Of a DNA stretch of 64,000 bases, positions 1 to 7,739 are shown piece by piece. The notes beneath the pieces were generated by a model. The model was given only the letters and a program-made list of their open reading frames with translations. It ran no database searches and was not told the DNA's origin. Origin of the DNA: Cytophagales bacterium (GTDB lineage Bacteria; Bacteroidota; Bacteroidia; Cytophagales; Bernardetiaceae); the NCBI GenBank assembly GCA_004293815.1, contig RDZD01000009.1, positions 107,841 through 171,840 on the forward strand, given 5' to 3'. The position numbers and the translations under genes are program-made. Position 1 is the first letter of the stretch. Each line of letters starts with the position of its first letter.

Positions 1-201
1 GAGGGTGTTAGTGCCTTCGGTGTTTTGCAAAGTCTTGATTTCCATGCCAGCCATATTCTGAACCACGTCCATCTTAGAAACTTGTGTTAGCTTAAAGCTA
101 TACCCAACAGGCATATTATAAGAGAGAAGCATAGTTTTTTGAGCCATACTGAAGGTAGTTGCCCAAAGGCAAATGAAGAAAACGAATGCGAATTTTTTCA
201 T
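1..201 (-). CDS. Secreted protein, N-terminal part only
   Basis: The first 67 codons of a minus-strand gene that runs off the left edge of the window. It opens with ATG at 201 and a typical signal peptide: MKK, a hydrophobic stretch from F4 to about A15, then cleavage near SMAQ (residues 18-21). The mature part begins with a predicted beta strand (YNMPVGYSFKL). The protein is therefore probably periplasmic or outer-membrane associated. The visible part has no motif that identifies a family, so no function is given. It is divergent from the yceI-like gene across a 350-bp gap. Confidence 0.75.
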   Translation of the reverse strand, partial: MKKFAFVFFICLWATTFSMAQKTMLLSYNMPVGYSFKLTQVSKMDVVQNMAGMEIKTLQNTEGTNTL

Positions 202-552
202 GAATAAGGTGAGTAAAGTTTTAAATTGAAACCAAAATCCAAACAAACTGTTTAAATTTGGCTGCAAATAACGTAAAATTAAACACAATAGCCTAATAAG
301 AAATACTTTCAATTATGTAAACGTACAGGGAAATGGGTTTGTGTCAATTAGCACTTTTAAACCTTATAATCAATATATTAAACAAACATAATTCAGATAC
401 AATTTGTTGCGCAGGATATGAACAATGCCCATACGGTATTGAATCCAAAATAAGTTGAGCAATCATCAAAAACTTAATCTAGGTTATGTATAATCACTGA
501 TGTATAATTTACCTTTGTAAGAAATATTATCATCACATAAACAAAAAAAAAT
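202..552. other. Intergenic region between divergent genes
   Basis: About 350 bp of A+T-rich sequence without a credible gene. It must hold the promoters of the divergent secreted-protein gene (minus) and the yceI-like gene (plus). The only clear element is the -7 box at 510-517, listed separately. Confidence 0.7.
510..517 (+). promoter_or_regulatory. Candidate -7 box of the yceI-like gene
   Basis: TACCTTTG fits the Bacteroidota -7 consensus TAnnTTTG and lies 35 bases before the ATG at 553. No good TTG -33 box is seen at the right distance, so this is only a half-match. Confidence 0.45.
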
Positions 553-1085
553 ATGTCTAACATTAAGTGGTCAATAGATCCCACACACAGCGAGGTGAGC
601 TTTAAAGTAAAGCATCTCATGATTACTAACGTTACGGGTAGTTTTGTAGACTTTACTGGTTCTATTGAAACCCAAGGTCACTCTTTGAAAGATGCCAATG
701 TGCAGTTTTTGGCAAAAATTGCCTCTATCAACACCAACAACAAACAAAGAGACTCTCATTTGCTCAGCCCTGAGTTTTTTGATGCAGATAAGTTTCCTGA
801 ATTAAGCTTTGTATCTACATCTTTTGAGCCAGCGGGCGGCCAAGACTAGTTGTGAATGGTACACTCACTCTCAAAGGTGTGAGCAAAAATGTAACGCTGA
901 AAGCGATACATGAAGGTACTCAAACCGACCCTTGGGGCAACGAGAAAATGGGTTTTAGCCTCAACACGGTCATTAATCGCAAAGATTTTGGCTTGAGCTG
1001 GAATGCGCCTATAGAGGCTGGTGGCGTGATGCTTGGCGAAGAAGTTAAATTGAACGCAGAAATACAAGTTGTTAAGCCTAAGTAA
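553..1085 (+). pseudogene. YceI-family lipid-binding protein, frameshifted
   Basis: Two ORFs together encode one YceI-like beta-barrel protein. The family binds polyisoprenoid or other lipids in a lipocalin-like barrel. The first frame (553-849) carries the N-terminal half: WSIDPTHSEVSFKVKHLMI, then NTNNKQRDSHLLSPEFFDADKFPELSF. The second frame, read through about 843-1085, carries the rest: VNGTLTLKGVSKNVTL and DFGLSWN, ending at TAA. The first frame stops at TAG (847-849). Restoring one base at GGC-CAA-GA-CTA would join them as GQD-LVVNGT, the sequence expected of a YceI protein. Unlike many relatives, the N-terminus has no signal peptide, so it would be cytoplasmic. A recent one-base deletion or an assembly error are both possible; the downstream half is not degraded. 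Confidence 0.85.
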
Positions 1086-1136
1086 TGATTTTGTATTTTT
1101 TTATATCCCTTTTTTTTAGAGTACTTTTCAGCTTAT

Positions 1137-1168
1137 CACAGCACGAGAGCCATTGCTCTTGTGTTGTG
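1137..1168. terminator. Hairpin between convergent genes
   Basis: CACAGCACGAGAGC and GCTCTTGTGTTGTG pair over 14 positions (12 Watson-Crick, 2 G-U) around a CATT loop. It lies between the 3' ends of the yceI-like gene (plus) and the glycosyltransferase gene (minus). There is no T-run directly after the stem, so its terminator activity is uncertain. Confidence 0.4.
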
Positions 1169-1194
1169 GTAGCTAAAGTATTGGGCTAGAGCTT

Positions 1195-2187
1195 TTATTT
1201 GTTAAGAAAACCAAGCATTCCCAACAGTGAGTCTCGTTTATAAATGCGTGCCAGTCGTGCTGTTTCTGGCGGCAGATGCTTGGTATCTATTTTCATAAAT
1301 ACTTTGCGAGCTTTGTAGTAGTGTTTTGTGTAGTACCAGCCCTCTGCCAAAGCGTAGATAAAATGCGCAAAAATGCTGTCGTAGTCTTCGGATTTTATTT
1401 GGTCTGAGAGACCAGGCACAGAAAACTGGTAATTTTTGAGGCTGCTTTTATCTTCTACAAGCTTAGCTAGAATCTTGGCTTTTTTTCCTAAGCTTAAAAA
1501 ATTCGCCAGTCCCCAATAAATTAAGGCAGTTTCTTCCAAAAACGGAATGTGATTGGCTGATTTAGCTTCTTGATGTTGTCTAAAATAGGCTATTACTTCT
1601 TGATTGGTATAAATGCCTTTTGTACCGTTAAGTAGTAAGTATTTGAGGTACAATTCTTTATCCATGCAAAAATGCAGCTGTTCGTTGAGGCCGCCCACGC
1701 GCTGAACAAATGAGAGCTTATAAAAAGTGCAAGGCTGCACCTGCGCACCGTAAGCTATAAATTTCGCTAAATCTTCATCCATACGCGCCCCTTCTGGCGG
1801 GTGCAACTTTTGTTGTTCTTGTTCAAAATATTGAATGTTGCCGCTATAAAGTGTGACCTCTGGATTAGCAAAAGCCTCTGCTACCGTTGCCAGCGCATAA
1901 GGTGCGAGCCAGTCATCGCTGTTAAGCCAATTAAAGAGCTGACCTGTTGCCCTAAATATGCCCTTGTTAATGGCGTGGCTCTGTCCCCTGTCCTTTTGGC
2001 TTTCCCAGTAGGTGAGATGTTTTTCGTATTTTTTGATAACTTGTACACTTTCATCTTTGGATCCTCCATCTATCACAATATACTCTAGGTTAGGATAGTT
2101 TTGACTGAGTACAGAGTCTATGGTCTGTTCTATGTATTGAGCTTGATTCAGAGAAGGTGTAACAATTGTAATTCTAGGTCTTTGCAT
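1195..2187 (-). CDS. Family 2 glycosyltransferase
   Basis: A 330-residue GT-A fold transferase that moves a sugar from a nucleotide-sugar donor to an unidentified acceptor, probably in surface polysaccharide or glycoprotein synthesis. The N-terminus is typical of GT2: ITIVTPSLNQAQYIEQTIDSV, then D40-GGS, and the metal-binding acidic motif NSDD (residues 89-92). The 'QSHAINKG' segment (69-76) matches the GT2 subgroup that carries WNSDD-like motifs. No transmembrane segment is seen, so it is cytosolic or peripheral. The ATG at 2187 immediately precedes the first beta strand, supporting this start. It stands alone, with no other polysaccharide gene adjacent, so the acceptor cannot be inferred. 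Confidence 0.9.
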   Translation of the reverse strand: MQRPRITIVTPSLNQAQYIEQTIDSVLSQNYPNLEYIVIDGGSKDESVQVIKKYEKHLTYWESQKDRGQSHAINKGIFRATGQLFNWLNSDDWLAPYALATVAEAFANPEVTLYSGNIQYFEQEQQKLHPPEGARMDEDLAKFIAYGAQVQPCTFYKLSFVQRVGGLNEQLHFCMDKELYLKYLLLNGTKGIYTNQEVIAYFRQHQEAKSANHIPFLEETALIYWGLANFLSLGKKAKILAKLVEDKSSLKNYQFSVPGLSDQIKSEDYDSIFAHFIYALAEGWYYTKHYYKARKVFMKIDTKHLPPETARLARIYKRDSLLGMLGFLNK

Positions 2188-2310
2188 GCGACTTTCAGCA
2201 GCAACTCGTGTTACTGACAGTGTGTTGGAGATGATGTTTTTCTAGTTGAAATCTTGTAAAGATGTAGCATAGATTATATCAATATTGGACAAATAAAAAA
2301 CACAAAGACA

Positions 2311-3237
2311 TTAGTTTTCAAGAATTTTTTTGCGCTTTTTGATAATCATGTTTTCTGTCTCTACCAAGCGTTCCAGAGAAATAGCCAGATTCATATCAAT
2401 ATTCATTGTTCTAGCAGCTTTTTTGACAGCGGCTTCTTCTTCAAAAGCATAATTGTTGTCAGAGCGTGCCAGTTTTATAGAGTCATACAACAAAATCCGA
2501 TGCAAATTGAGCATTGATTTGAGTTTAATCCTTGCAATAACATCTTCAAAAGCCTCAGAATGATAATCGTAGTTGCGTAGGTCTTGAATGAAACGCTGTT
2601 CAACACCTTTTTCTATAGCAAAGTCGTGAATAAACCAAAGCAGTTCCTCTTCTGAAACATCGCCATCTGCACCAGCTATGATGAGCAAAGCCTTGCCATA
2701 ATCTAAAATCATGTCGCTAGATACCAACTCTACAACCAAAGGAAAAGGCGCATGTGGATCTGCTTCAAAAAGCTGAATTTTAGTGCGGTGCACCTGTACC
2801 TCCATGTCAATTAAGCCCTCAACCTCCAGTGCAATATCATTCTTGAGGTTTAAAAATTTGGCGGCTTTTTCTACAGCCAACTGTTCTTCATCTGAATACT
2901 TAAGATCAGCTTTAGACATACGGACAGCGTCATAGAGCAAAGCACGCCTCAAGTTAAGCGGTGCAAAGAAATAAATCTTTGAAATAAGGGCTCTAAGATC
3001 TGCTTTTTTATAATCAAAATCGCGCATGGCGGCTATAACAGGATCTGGCTCGGTTAGTTTAAGACCAATATCACGCAAGAGCCAATTGAATTCATCAACA
3101 GAAAGCCCATCTGCACCCGCAATCACCATCAAAGAAAAAGCATAGTTCTTCCAAGACTCTAAACTGGCTTCTTTGAGCCCATAGACTGCCTCTGCAAAAG
3201 CTGTTGCTTTGATTATCTGTGAGTTATCTGTAGTCAT
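2311..3237 (-). CDS. TerB-like protein with two tandem domains
   Basis: 308 residues, soluble, without signal peptide. It is built from two similar helical units, about 27-160 and 178-308. Each has an AGADG motif near its start, a central FDYKKADL/YDYHSEAF segment, and a [AI]LLYD[AS][VI][RK][ML][SA][KR][AS]D motif followed by an acidic helix and KAA[KR]. The spacing and the GADG element resemble the TerB/DjlA-N helical fold found in tellurite-resistance and membrane-stress proteins, but the match is by eye only. The function is unknown. The second copy is followed by a strongly basic C-terminal tail (KKRKK). A good promoter lies just upstream (3255-3287), so it is probably a single-gene unit. 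Confidence 0.6.
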   Translation of the reverse strand: MTTDNSQIIKATAFAEAVYGLKEASLESWKNYAFSLMVIAGADGLSVDEFNWLLRDIGLKLTEPDPVIAAMRDFDYKKADLRALISKIYFFAPLNLRRALLYDAVRMSKADLKYSDEEQLAVEKAAKFLNLKNDIALEVEGLIDMEVQVHRTKIQLFEADPHAPFPLVVELVSSDMILDYGKALLIIAGADGDVSEEELLWFIHDFAIEKGVEQRFIQDLRNYDYHSEAFEDVIARIKLKSMLNLHRILLYDSIKLARSDNNYAFEEEAAVKKAARTMNIDMNLAISLERLVETENMIIKKRKKILEN

Positions 3238-3254
3238 TATAAGTTTTTAGAAGG

Positions 3255-3287
3255 CAAAAGTATTTGCTATATCCCAAAAATAAACAA
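3255..3287 (-). promoter_or_regulatory. Promoter of the TerB-like gene
   Basis: Read on the minus strand, TTG (3287-3285) is followed after 22 bases by TACTTTTG (3262-3255), the Bacteroidota sigma-ABfr pattern. The ATG lies 18 bases downstream of the -7 box. Confidence 0.6.
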
Positions 3288-3412
3288 GAGTGTAAATAAA
3301 AGCAAAAATAAAATAGGAAGTTGCAAAACAAACTTCAAATAATTATATAAAATTCAATTCTAGATTATCTAATCATCTTCATCAAAACTGAATGATAAAT
3401 GACCTACCCTTT

Positions 3413-4576
3413 TTAAATTTTGTTGACCAGTATTTTTGTCATAGAGGAGGCAAAAGTTCTGGTGGGCACTGTACTCATTAGCAGTAGCTCTTCGGGCAGA
3501 GAGGTCTGGTCGTCAAGAAAACGCAAAAGTCTTTCGGTTGGGTTTTTTGAAAATAAATCTGTGAAATAATCTTGTATCTGTCCGCCACGCGTAAGCATGA
3601 GGTTCATGATGGTGCTGTCATATACATTGAAGCGAGGAGCAGTTGGCGTAATCTGAAAAGGGTGGTTTTGTTTTTTTAAGCTTGCTGTAATCTGTTGAGC
3701 ATCACGCCAACATCTCAAAAAGACATAACCAGTCGAGGCTTTGGCCATACCAGCCGCGGTTCCTATTTTGAGTGAATACTTGCCAGTCTTACGTGTTATT
3801 GGCTTATTACTCATAGGGATAACGCCTTTTTCTTTTTCTAAAATCTGGTAACTATCAATTTTTAAATTCTCCTCTATGTATGATTTTAAGGCAATGTCGT
3901 AGTCAATCATTTGTGGCAGCAGCGCGGACGAAAATATCGTAAATTCAATCAACGCTTTGTTGGGTGCGAGTGGAAGCGTGTAAACAAAACGCACCTCATT
4001 GTGCTGCGGAATATTAAAATCGAACAGCGTTGGACATTCAATATCAAAGACATCGTGAGGTGTTTGTATCAAATAGCCTTTAAAATGTTGTAAAAGTGAT
4101 ATGCAGCGTTCATCCCCTTCAAAATCTGAGAGCTGAAAGCGGGAATCGAAGCAGTAGGCACAAGAAAACTGTTTTTGGCTTTGTGTATGCACCTGTGCAT
4201 ATCCATTCTGCTCACTGGTATGCGATACTCTATCCTGTAAAAACTCTACTTGCCCACTTTCTTGTAGCTTTTTTTGAATAAACTCATAAAAATCAATGCC
4301 TTTGAGCATGTAGTAGTGCAGTGGCAAAGTGCTTAATTTGGCTTCAAACTTAGGGGCTTTGAAACTCACTTGCGGCCATTTCTTAGCGGCCAAATGGTCA
4401 AAAGGTGTGGTGGAGGCATGCCAATAGCACCAAGTGCGGTCATTTTGGTTTTTGACAACTGGATCTATGATAAGTAAACGCTTATCCTTTAGCTCATTAC
4501 TTTGAGTAATGGCATAGGCTAGCATAAGTGCCGCTGCACCCCCGCCCAGCATGATATAATCGTACTCAGTATGCAT
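3413..4576 (-). CDS. crtY: Lycopene cyclase (CrtY type)
   Basis: A 387-residue FAD-type lycopene beta-cyclase, which closes the ends of lycopene to beta-ionone rings in carotenoid synthesis. The N-terminus has the dinucleotide-binding motif LGGGAAALMLA and a following acidic strand end (LLIIDP). The NDRTWCYW motif about 45 residues in is diagnostic of the CrtY/CrtL family, as is FLRCWRDA late in the protein. The length fits the family. The ATG at 4576 shares its first base with the TGA of the upstream gene (TGATG); a GTG three bases earlier is an alternative start. Translational coupling is likely. No other crt gene is in the window, so the rest of the pathway is elsewhere. Confidence 0.88.
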   Translation of the reverse strand: MHTEYDYIMLGGGAAALMLAYAITQSNELKDKRLLIIDPVVKNQNDRTWCYWHASTTPFDHLAAKKWPQVSFKAPKFEAKLSTLPLHYYMLKGIDFYEFIQKKLQESGQVEFLQDRVSHTSEQNGYAQVHTQSQKQFSCAYCFDSRFQLSDFEGDERCISLLQHFKGYLIQTPHDVFDIECPTLFDFNIPQHNEVRFVYTLPLAPNKALIEFTIFSSALLPQMIDYDIALKSYIEENLKIDSYQILEKEKGVIPMSNKPITRKTGKYSLKIGTAAGMAKASTGYVFLRCWRDAQQITASLKKQNHPFQITPTAPRFNVYDSTIMNLMLTRGGQIQDYFTDLFSKNPTERLLRFLDDQTSLPEELLLMSTVPTRTFASSMTKILVNKI

Positions 4577-4902
4577 CACTTGAGCTTAGGATTGTTAGCG
4601 TGTCTTTGTGTGTCGCGTTTTGTTTTTTTGTCCAAGTTTTTGACCAAAGCCTCTGTCAAGTCAATACCAGTCTGATTGGCTAAGCAAATAAGTACAAAAA
4701 GAACATCTGCCATTTCATCGGCCAAATCTGGGGCTTCGTCTGTATCCTTAAAAGATTGCTCACCGTATTGTCTGGCCATAATTCTGGCCACTTCGCCCAC
4801 TTCCTCCATCAAAATAGCGGTATTGGTTAGTTCGCCATAATAACGGATGCCTTTGGTTCGTATCCACTCGTCCACAACGCGCTGAGCTTCTTGGATTGTC
4901 AT
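4576..4902 (-). CDS. MazG-like nucleotide pyrophosphohydrolase
   Basis: A 108-residue all-alpha NTP pyrophosphohydrolase, a family that splits (d)NTPs, often non-canonical ones, to NMP and pyrophosphate. The metal-binding residues are visible: EEVGEVARI (EExxE) near residue 33 and ADEMADVLF (ExxD) near residue 63. The length matches the single-domain MazG/RS21-C6 relatives. It is the first gene of a two-gene unit whose stop codon overlaps the lycopene cyclase start. Nothing known links the two activities. The pairing may just be compact packing. The ATG at 4902 directly precedes MTIQEAQ, typical of the family. Confidence 0.85.
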   Translation of the reverse strand: MTIQEAQRVVDEWIRTKGIRYYGELTNTAILMEEVGEVARIMARQYGEQSFKDTDEAPDLADEMADVLFVLICLANQTGIDLTEALVKNLDKKTKRDTQRHANNPKLK

Positions 4903-4970
4903 AAAAGTTTGTTTTTTTTGATAAAATAACTACTGCTTAAACAAACGCAAGACCACCCAAAAAGTTTATT

Positions 4971-6278
4971 TTAGCCTTTAAAAAATATCCAACGGCCTAT
5001 TTCTTTGAAAGTAACTTTCTTGCCATACATCAAAATACCTATGCGGTAAATGCGTGAAGCCACCCAAACCGAGCCAATAAAACCCAACACAAGCAGCACC
5101 ATAGACAAAACAAGCTCCCAGACAGGCACTCCAAAAGGAATCCGAACCATCATCACAATAGGCGAGCTGAGCGGGAAAATAGAAGTCCAAAAAGCCAAAC
5201 TGCTATCTGGCTCTTTAATAACGGCCATAGAAATCATAATCGAGGCCAATATAGGCATCGTGATGGGCATCATAAACTGCTGACTGTCCGTTTCGCTGTC
5301 CACAGCTGAGCCAATGGCACCGAACAAAGCACCATAAAGCAAGTAAGAAAACAAAAAATAGAAGAGCAAACAACCTACCACCAAGGGCACATTTACCGAC
5401 TCAATGGCTGAAAGCACCTCATTAATCTCCATAGCATTCTGTATTTCTTCAGGGTTTTTCATTTGCTTGAGCGTCTGGTCCAGCTGTGCATTAGAAAAAC
5501 GGTCAATTTGAAACAAGGAAGTAGCCACCGTACTGACCGCAAAAGACAAAACCACCCAAAGCAAAAACTGCGTGAGAGCCACACCCGCAATGCCAATAAT
5601 CTTGCCCATCATCAATTGAAAAGGCTTAACAGAAGAGATGATAATTTCTACGATGCGGTTGGTCTTTTCCTCCATCACGCCTCTAAAAACCTGCATACCA
5701 AACAAGAAGATAAAGAAATAAATCATAAACGCCGAAAAGTAGCCAATGACACTCGCCGCCATGCTGTTGCTATTGGACTCGCCCTTTTCGCTGAGGCTAA
5801 TGGTGCTGAGACTGAGTTTGGTACTTACAGAATCAAGAGTGGCCTGTGTGAGTCCAGAGCGTATCAATTTTTGTTTTTCTATTTCTTTTTTGAGCATCCC
5901 CTCTATTTGTGTTTGCATAAAGGCTGAAATGCTTTTTTCAGAGTAAAGCTTGATGCCCTCGGGTGCGTCCAGCGAAAATTTGGGAACATGCAGAAGTCCA
6001 TCATAAACTCCTTTGACGACTTGGTCTTTGGCCGCCTCTAGGCTTTTCTCAACAGGTACAAAGGTCAGGTTTTCGTAGGGAATCAATTTATCTTTAAAAA
6101 AACCGCTTTCATCAATCACTTGCAGTTTTTTCTGATCGCCTTCTAGTGTTGTGAGCCATGTGGGAACAATGAGCAAAGCTCCAAAAAGAAGAGGCCCCAA
6201 AAAAGACATGATAATAAAGGAAGGCTTACGGACACGTGTCCAGTACTCGCGTTTGATGATAATCAGGATTTTTTCCAT
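4971..6278 (-). CDS. ABC-2 type transporter permease (NatB-like)
   Basis: 435 residues. One N-terminal membrane helix (about 20-42, FIIMSFLGPLLFGALLIV) is followed by a large external domain of about 140 residues, then at least five membrane helices from about residue 175 to 420. The motif EEKTNRIVEIIISSVKPFQLMMGK is the signature loop of the ABC-2/NatB permease family. These permeases pair with a separate ATPase to export sodium or other substrates. No ATPase gene lies next to it: the upstream gene on the same strand is a pseudouridine synthase and the downstream gene is the MazG-like gene. The partner must be encoded elsewhere. The substrate is unknown. Confidence 0.85.
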   Translation of the reverse strand: MEKILIIIKREYWTRVRKPSFIIMSFLGPLLFGALLIVPTWLTTLEGDQKKLQVIDESGFFKDKLIPYENLTFVPVEKSLEAAKDQVVKGVYDGLLHVPKFSLDAPEGIKLYSEKSISAFMQTQIEGMLKKEIEKQKLIRSGLTQATLDSVSTKLSLSTISLSEKGESNSNSMAASVIGYFSAFMIYFFIFLFGMQVFRGVMEEKTNRIVEIIISSVKPFQLMMGKIIGIAGVALTQFLLWVVLSFAVSTVATSLFQIDRFSNAQLDQTLKQMKNPEEIQNAMEINEVLSAIESVNVPLVVGCLLFYFLFSYLLYGALFGAIGSAVDSETDSQQFMMPITMPILASIMISMAVIKEPDSSLAFWTSIFPLSSPIVMMVRIPFGVPVWELVLSMVLLVLGFIGSVWVASRIYRIGILMYGKKVTFKEIGRWIFFKG

Positions 6279-6347
6279 GTTTCAATACAATATTTCTGTT
6301 GAGCTTTAAGCTATAAAGCTTATTAACTAGGGAATTGAGTGTTAAGT

Positions 6348-7073
6348 TTAGTGAAGAAAATCAAGGTTTTTATCTGAGATTTTATAGTCTTCTAAGGTCA
6401 GAAATTCTTCCCAGAAATAATCTTGGGGCAAGCCAGCCACACATTTGAAAGGCTCTTTTTTGATGGGGTGAATAAAATCTACGCGGCGTGCGTGAAGGTT
6501 AATTTGGCCGTCTTTATTGGGTCGGCTATAGCCATATTTTACATCACCGCGAATAGGGCAACCCATAGAAGCCAATTGAACCCGTATTTGATGGGGGCGG
6601 CCAGTGAGAGGGGTCACTTCAATGAGAAAATGTTTGTTTACCTCACCTATGTAGCGATAACGCAGCTCAGCTTTTTGCGCGTCGGGGTGTGGGTAATCGT
6701 AAGCTTCCACTCGATTGCGCTGGGTGTCTTTCACAAGCCAGTGCGTGAGTTTTCCTTCACGTTCTTGAGGGCGGCGGTTGGTGATAGCCCAATACACTTT
6801 GTGTACTTTTCGGTCTTTGAAGAGCTTGTTCATGCGTTCCAAACACTTGGAGGTCTTGGCTAGCAACACCAGACCACTTACTGGCCTATCAAGACGGTGA
6901 ATAAGACCACAAAACACATTGCCAGGCTTGTCGTAAGTGTCTTTGAGATACTGCCTAGCGGCATCAACAAGCGACAAATCACCACTCTCGTCGGGTTGTG
7001 AGGGCACGCCCGCCCGTTTATTGACCACCAAGAGGTGATTGTCCTCGTATAAAACATCAAATAACCGCTTCAT
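6348..7073 (-). CDS. RluA-family pseudouridine synthase
   Basis: A 241-residue enzyme that isomerises uridine to pseudouridine in rRNA or tRNA. The catalytic motif HRLDRPVSG contains the essential Asp (D62), and GRPHQIRVQLA near residue 160 is the second family signature. There is no S4 RNA-binding domain at the N-terminus, which puts it nearer RluA/TruC than RluD. I chose ATG 7073 (MKRLFDVLYEDNH), the usual family start; an upstream GTG at 7127 would add 18 residues of no resemblance. The exact target base cannot be read from sequence. It lies 69 bp upstream of the ABC-2 permease and may be cotranscribed with it. Confidence 0.9.
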   Translation of the reverse strand: MKRLFDVLYEDNHLLVVNKRAGVPSQPDESGDLSLVDAARQYLKDTYDKPGNVFCGLIHRLDRPVSGLVLLAKTSKCLERMNKLFKDRKVHKVYWAITNRRPQEREGKLTHWLVKDTQRNRVEAYDYPHPDAQKAELRYRYIGEVNKHFLIEVTPLTGRPHQIRVQLASMGCPIRGDVKYGYSRPNKDGQINLHARRVDFIHPIKKEPFKCVAGLPQDYFWEEFLTLEDYKISDKNLDFLH

Positions 7074-7462
7074 TTTAACTATTTTTGTATTGGGATGCAA
7101 AATAACACAAAAAAATGCAGAATTCACTCTAAAAAGAAATTATTTAGCGTTGTTGATACCTGAGTTACTGTTTTGTACTCTCAAAGAAATCATACGAAAT
7201 CTCCATATTTGCTAAATATTACATTCGAGAGAATGGTATGATCTAATCAAAAATGTCGCCTCTCAAGCAGTGCTTAAATTTAACGCTGCGGGGGGGTGTG
7301 TTCTAGTATTCTTCAAAAAGCTGCTTTTTCCTGATGAGTTTTTGGGCTGGAAATCCCCTCTTTTGTTTTTTTAACTCAAAATAGCAAAAAAATTAAGCTT
7401 TTAACTAGATTATCTTTATACATTCGCCGTATCTTCTTCATAGATGCCTGATATTGAAATGA

Positions 7463-7505
7463 CCTAGCTAATTATCACGAGTCTTAACTCGTGAGGTAGG
7501 GCTAG
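7463..7505. repeat. Nested palindrome
   Basis: The inner arms CACGAGT (7476-7482) and ACTCGTG (7487-7493) form a perfect 7-bp stem with a CTTA loop. An outer, looser pair CTAGC (7464-7468) and GCTAG (7501-7505) encloses it. There is no T-run beside it and no gene ending nearby, so it is not an obvious terminator. It may be an end or target site of a mobile element, or an operator. Confidence 0.5.
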
Positions 7506-7586
7506 TATTTTAATTAAAGTGTACAGGTATTTACTAAGTCTTTTATCAAAAGCCTCTTAATAAAATTTATAAATACTTTAAACTGA

Positions 7587-7618
7587 TTGGTGTTTTAGAA
7601 AAACATTCGCTATCCTTG
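7587..7618 (+). promoter_or_regulatory. Possible promoter of the esterase gene
   Basis: TTG (7587-7589), 21 bases, then TATCCTTG (7611-7618), one base off the TAnnTTTG consensus. It would leave a leader of more than 110 bases before the ATG at 7740. Confidence 0.3.
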
Positions 7619-7739
7619 CAGTCATACAGGTAGGCCGCATGTCTTACGGCAGTTATTCGCTTAGCACGTAATATATTAAGGATCTGACTGTTGTCTACAA
7701 TTAAAACAAACCTAATAACTGACAAAATCTGGTATAGAA

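Larger units (their letters stand above)
7074..7739. other. Long gene-free region at the accessory-block border
   Basis: About 660 bp without a credible ORF, more A+T-rich than the flanks. It contains a run of seven G (7290-7296), a nested palindrome (7463-7505), and a possible promoter for the esterase gene (7587-7618). I see no gene remnant that I can name. It could be a decayed mobile-element scar at the left border of the 7.7-11.4 kb block. Confidence 0.5.

Noticed and set aside
5463..5927. A 154-residue ORF on the plus strand inside the ABC-2 permease gene
   Set aside because: It is antisense to a well-supported gene, rich in basic residues with no family look, and has no promoter of its own.
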